Shown here: piece by piece, positions 63,391 to 64,000 of the stretch
Numbering within the stretch: the stretch's first letter is position 1
How the letters are laid out: each line of letters starts with the position of its first letter
From: Oceanicaulis sp052055585
Lineage (GTDB): Bacteria > Pseudomonadota > Alphaproteobacteria > Caulobacterales > Maricaulaceae
Direction of reading: 5' to 3'
DNA: 64,000 nucleotides
NCBI RefSeq assembly: GCF_052055585.1
Contig: NZ_CP170485.1
Coordinates: 2,728,001-2,792,000, forward strand
Position numbers and translations under genes: made by a program
The notes under the pieces: model-generated
The model's input: the letters and a program-made list of their open reading frames with translations, nothing else
Database searches by the model: none
Told to the model about the DNA's origin: nothing

Positions 63391-64000
63391 TCAGGCCTCC
63401 GCCGTTCGGGCGCGTGCGGGCCGGAAGCGCTCGCGATATTCGCGCACCGTGACGCCGAGATGCTTGTGAAACGCCCGGCGCATACGCTCGGCGGCGCCAA
63501 AGCCTGACTTGAGCGCGATGACATCAATACTGTCGTCAGTCTGTTCGAGCCTGACCCGCGCATCCTGAAGCCGCGCCTGCTCCACATAGGTGGCGGGCGT
63601 CTGGCCGGTCTCGCTCTTGAACTTGCGCGCAAAGCTGCGCTCGGACATGCAGGCGAAATGCGCCAGCTGGGTCACGCTCAACTCGTCAGTCAAATTCGCC
63701 AGAATATACTGGAGCGTACGGTTGATCGGGCCGTCATCGACCTGCTGGGCCACCAGCTGGGCGCTGAACTGGGCCTGTCCGCCCGGCCGCATCATGTACA
63801 TGACATTATAGCGCGCGACCTTGAGCGCCATGTCATGGCCCCAGTCCGCCTCCACCAGCGCCAGCGCCAGATCCATGCCCGAAGTCACGCCCGCAGACGT
63901 CCAGTACTTGCCGTCGCGCACATAGATCGCATCAGAGTCCAGATCGATCTGCGGATAGCGCTTCGCCATCACCGGGCACCACCACCAATGGGTGGAGGCG
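63391..64000 (-). CDS. GlxA-type AraC regulator with DJ-1/PfpI domain (5' end off window)
   Basis: The frame is open past the window edge (about nine more codons, reading THWWWCPV before MAKRYPQ), so the N-terminal part is missing. Visible are the end of a DJ-1/PfpI-like domain (YVRDGKYWTSAGVTSGMDLALALVE) and a C-terminal AraC helix-turn-helix pair (LSVTQLAHFACMSERSFARKFKSETG, SIDVIALKSGFGAAERMRRAFHKHLG). GlxA-type regulators respond to small metabolites such as choline derivatives in known cases. It converges with the HxlR gene, seven bases apart. Confidence 0.88.
   Translation of the reverse strand, partial: ASTHWWWCPVMAKRYPQIDLDSDAIYVRDGKYWTSAGVTSGMDLALALVEADWGHDMALKVARYNVMYMMRPGGQAQFSAQLVAQQVDDGPINRTLQYILANLTDELSVTQLAHFACMSERSFARKFKSETGQTPATYVEQARLQDARVRLEQTDDSIDVIALKSGFGAAERMRRAFHKHLGVTVREYRERFRPARARTAEA

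Overview
The window looks like chromosome of a dimorphic alphaproteobacterium of the Caulobacterales/Maricaulales group (Hyphomonadaceae or Maricaulaceae type). The evidence is a DivL-type kinase with tyrosine in place of the phospho-accepting histidine, a ChvI/ChvG pair next to EIIA-Man and HPr, a cysG-DUF2849-cysI operon, a 180-kDa-type NAD glutamate dehydrogenase, and GC-rich coding DNA (one hand-counted 60-base line at 16801 is 37/60 G+C). The genus is an inference; no rRNA gene is present.

Region 1 (1-14210) is a surface-polysaccharide locus. On the left is an AT-rich Wzx/Wzy pair (hand count 23/60 G+C at 2221-2280), cut by the window edge. Next come two GT4 glycosyltransferases, two pyruvyl-transferase-family proteins, a secreted GH16 glycanase, GDP-L-fucose synthase, a plant-like GDP-mannose 3,5-epimerase and the initiating sugar-phosphate transferase. 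Divergently follow galE and a mannose-1-phosphate guanylyltransferase fused to an AGE-family isomerase domain. Together they suggest GDP-mannose made locally and turned into GDP-L-hexoses for a pyruvylated, Wzy-polymerised glycan. Related outliers are a UDP-glucuronate 4-epimerase (22604) and a membrane NDP-sugar 4,6-dehydratase (55850).

Region 2 (14221-23584) holds a BtuF-like protein without a signal peptide, then a LysR regulator divergent from an assimilatory sulfur operon: cysG, DUF2849, cysI, DUF934-cysH fusion, cysK, fpr. This runs from APS/PAPS to cysteine with its own siroheme and ferredoxin reductase.

Region 3 (23696-33401) holds a small membrane protein, an ABC-2 exporter with a DesK/DesR two-component system, the 1635-residue glutamate dehydrogenase and an SDR enzyme.

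Region 4 (33402-38031) holds a strong terminator, a 33-residue putative lipoprotein too short for routine calling, a PepSY protein, a highly structured intergenic stretch, tRNA-Gly(GCC), an Ala-tRNA(Pro) editing protein, a CnoX-like thioredoxin, and LON-domain, Trm112 and DUF971 genes.

Region 5 (38028-50004) is regulatory: an unrecognised 571-residue protein divergent from chvI-chvG-EIIA-HPr, a membrane protein with a very long acidic tail, ahcY, a TonB-domain lipoprotein and divL.

Region 6 (50007-64000) holds bioB, a VanZ-like gene, an AGCS symporter, an alpha/beta hydrolase, purH, the NDP-sugar dehydratase, a heparinase II/III protein, rpe, a glycine-zipper lipoprotein, a GDSL autotransporter, an HxlR regulator with two tandem palindromes in front of it, and a GlxA-type regulator cut by the right edge.

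I found no CRISPR array, transposase, integrase, prophage or recognisable defence island. The best candidates for new biology are the GDP-L-galactose-type capsule pathway, the structured intergenic region beside tRNA-Gly, the tiny lipoprotein, and the two unrecognised proteins flanking the ChvIG/PTS locus.
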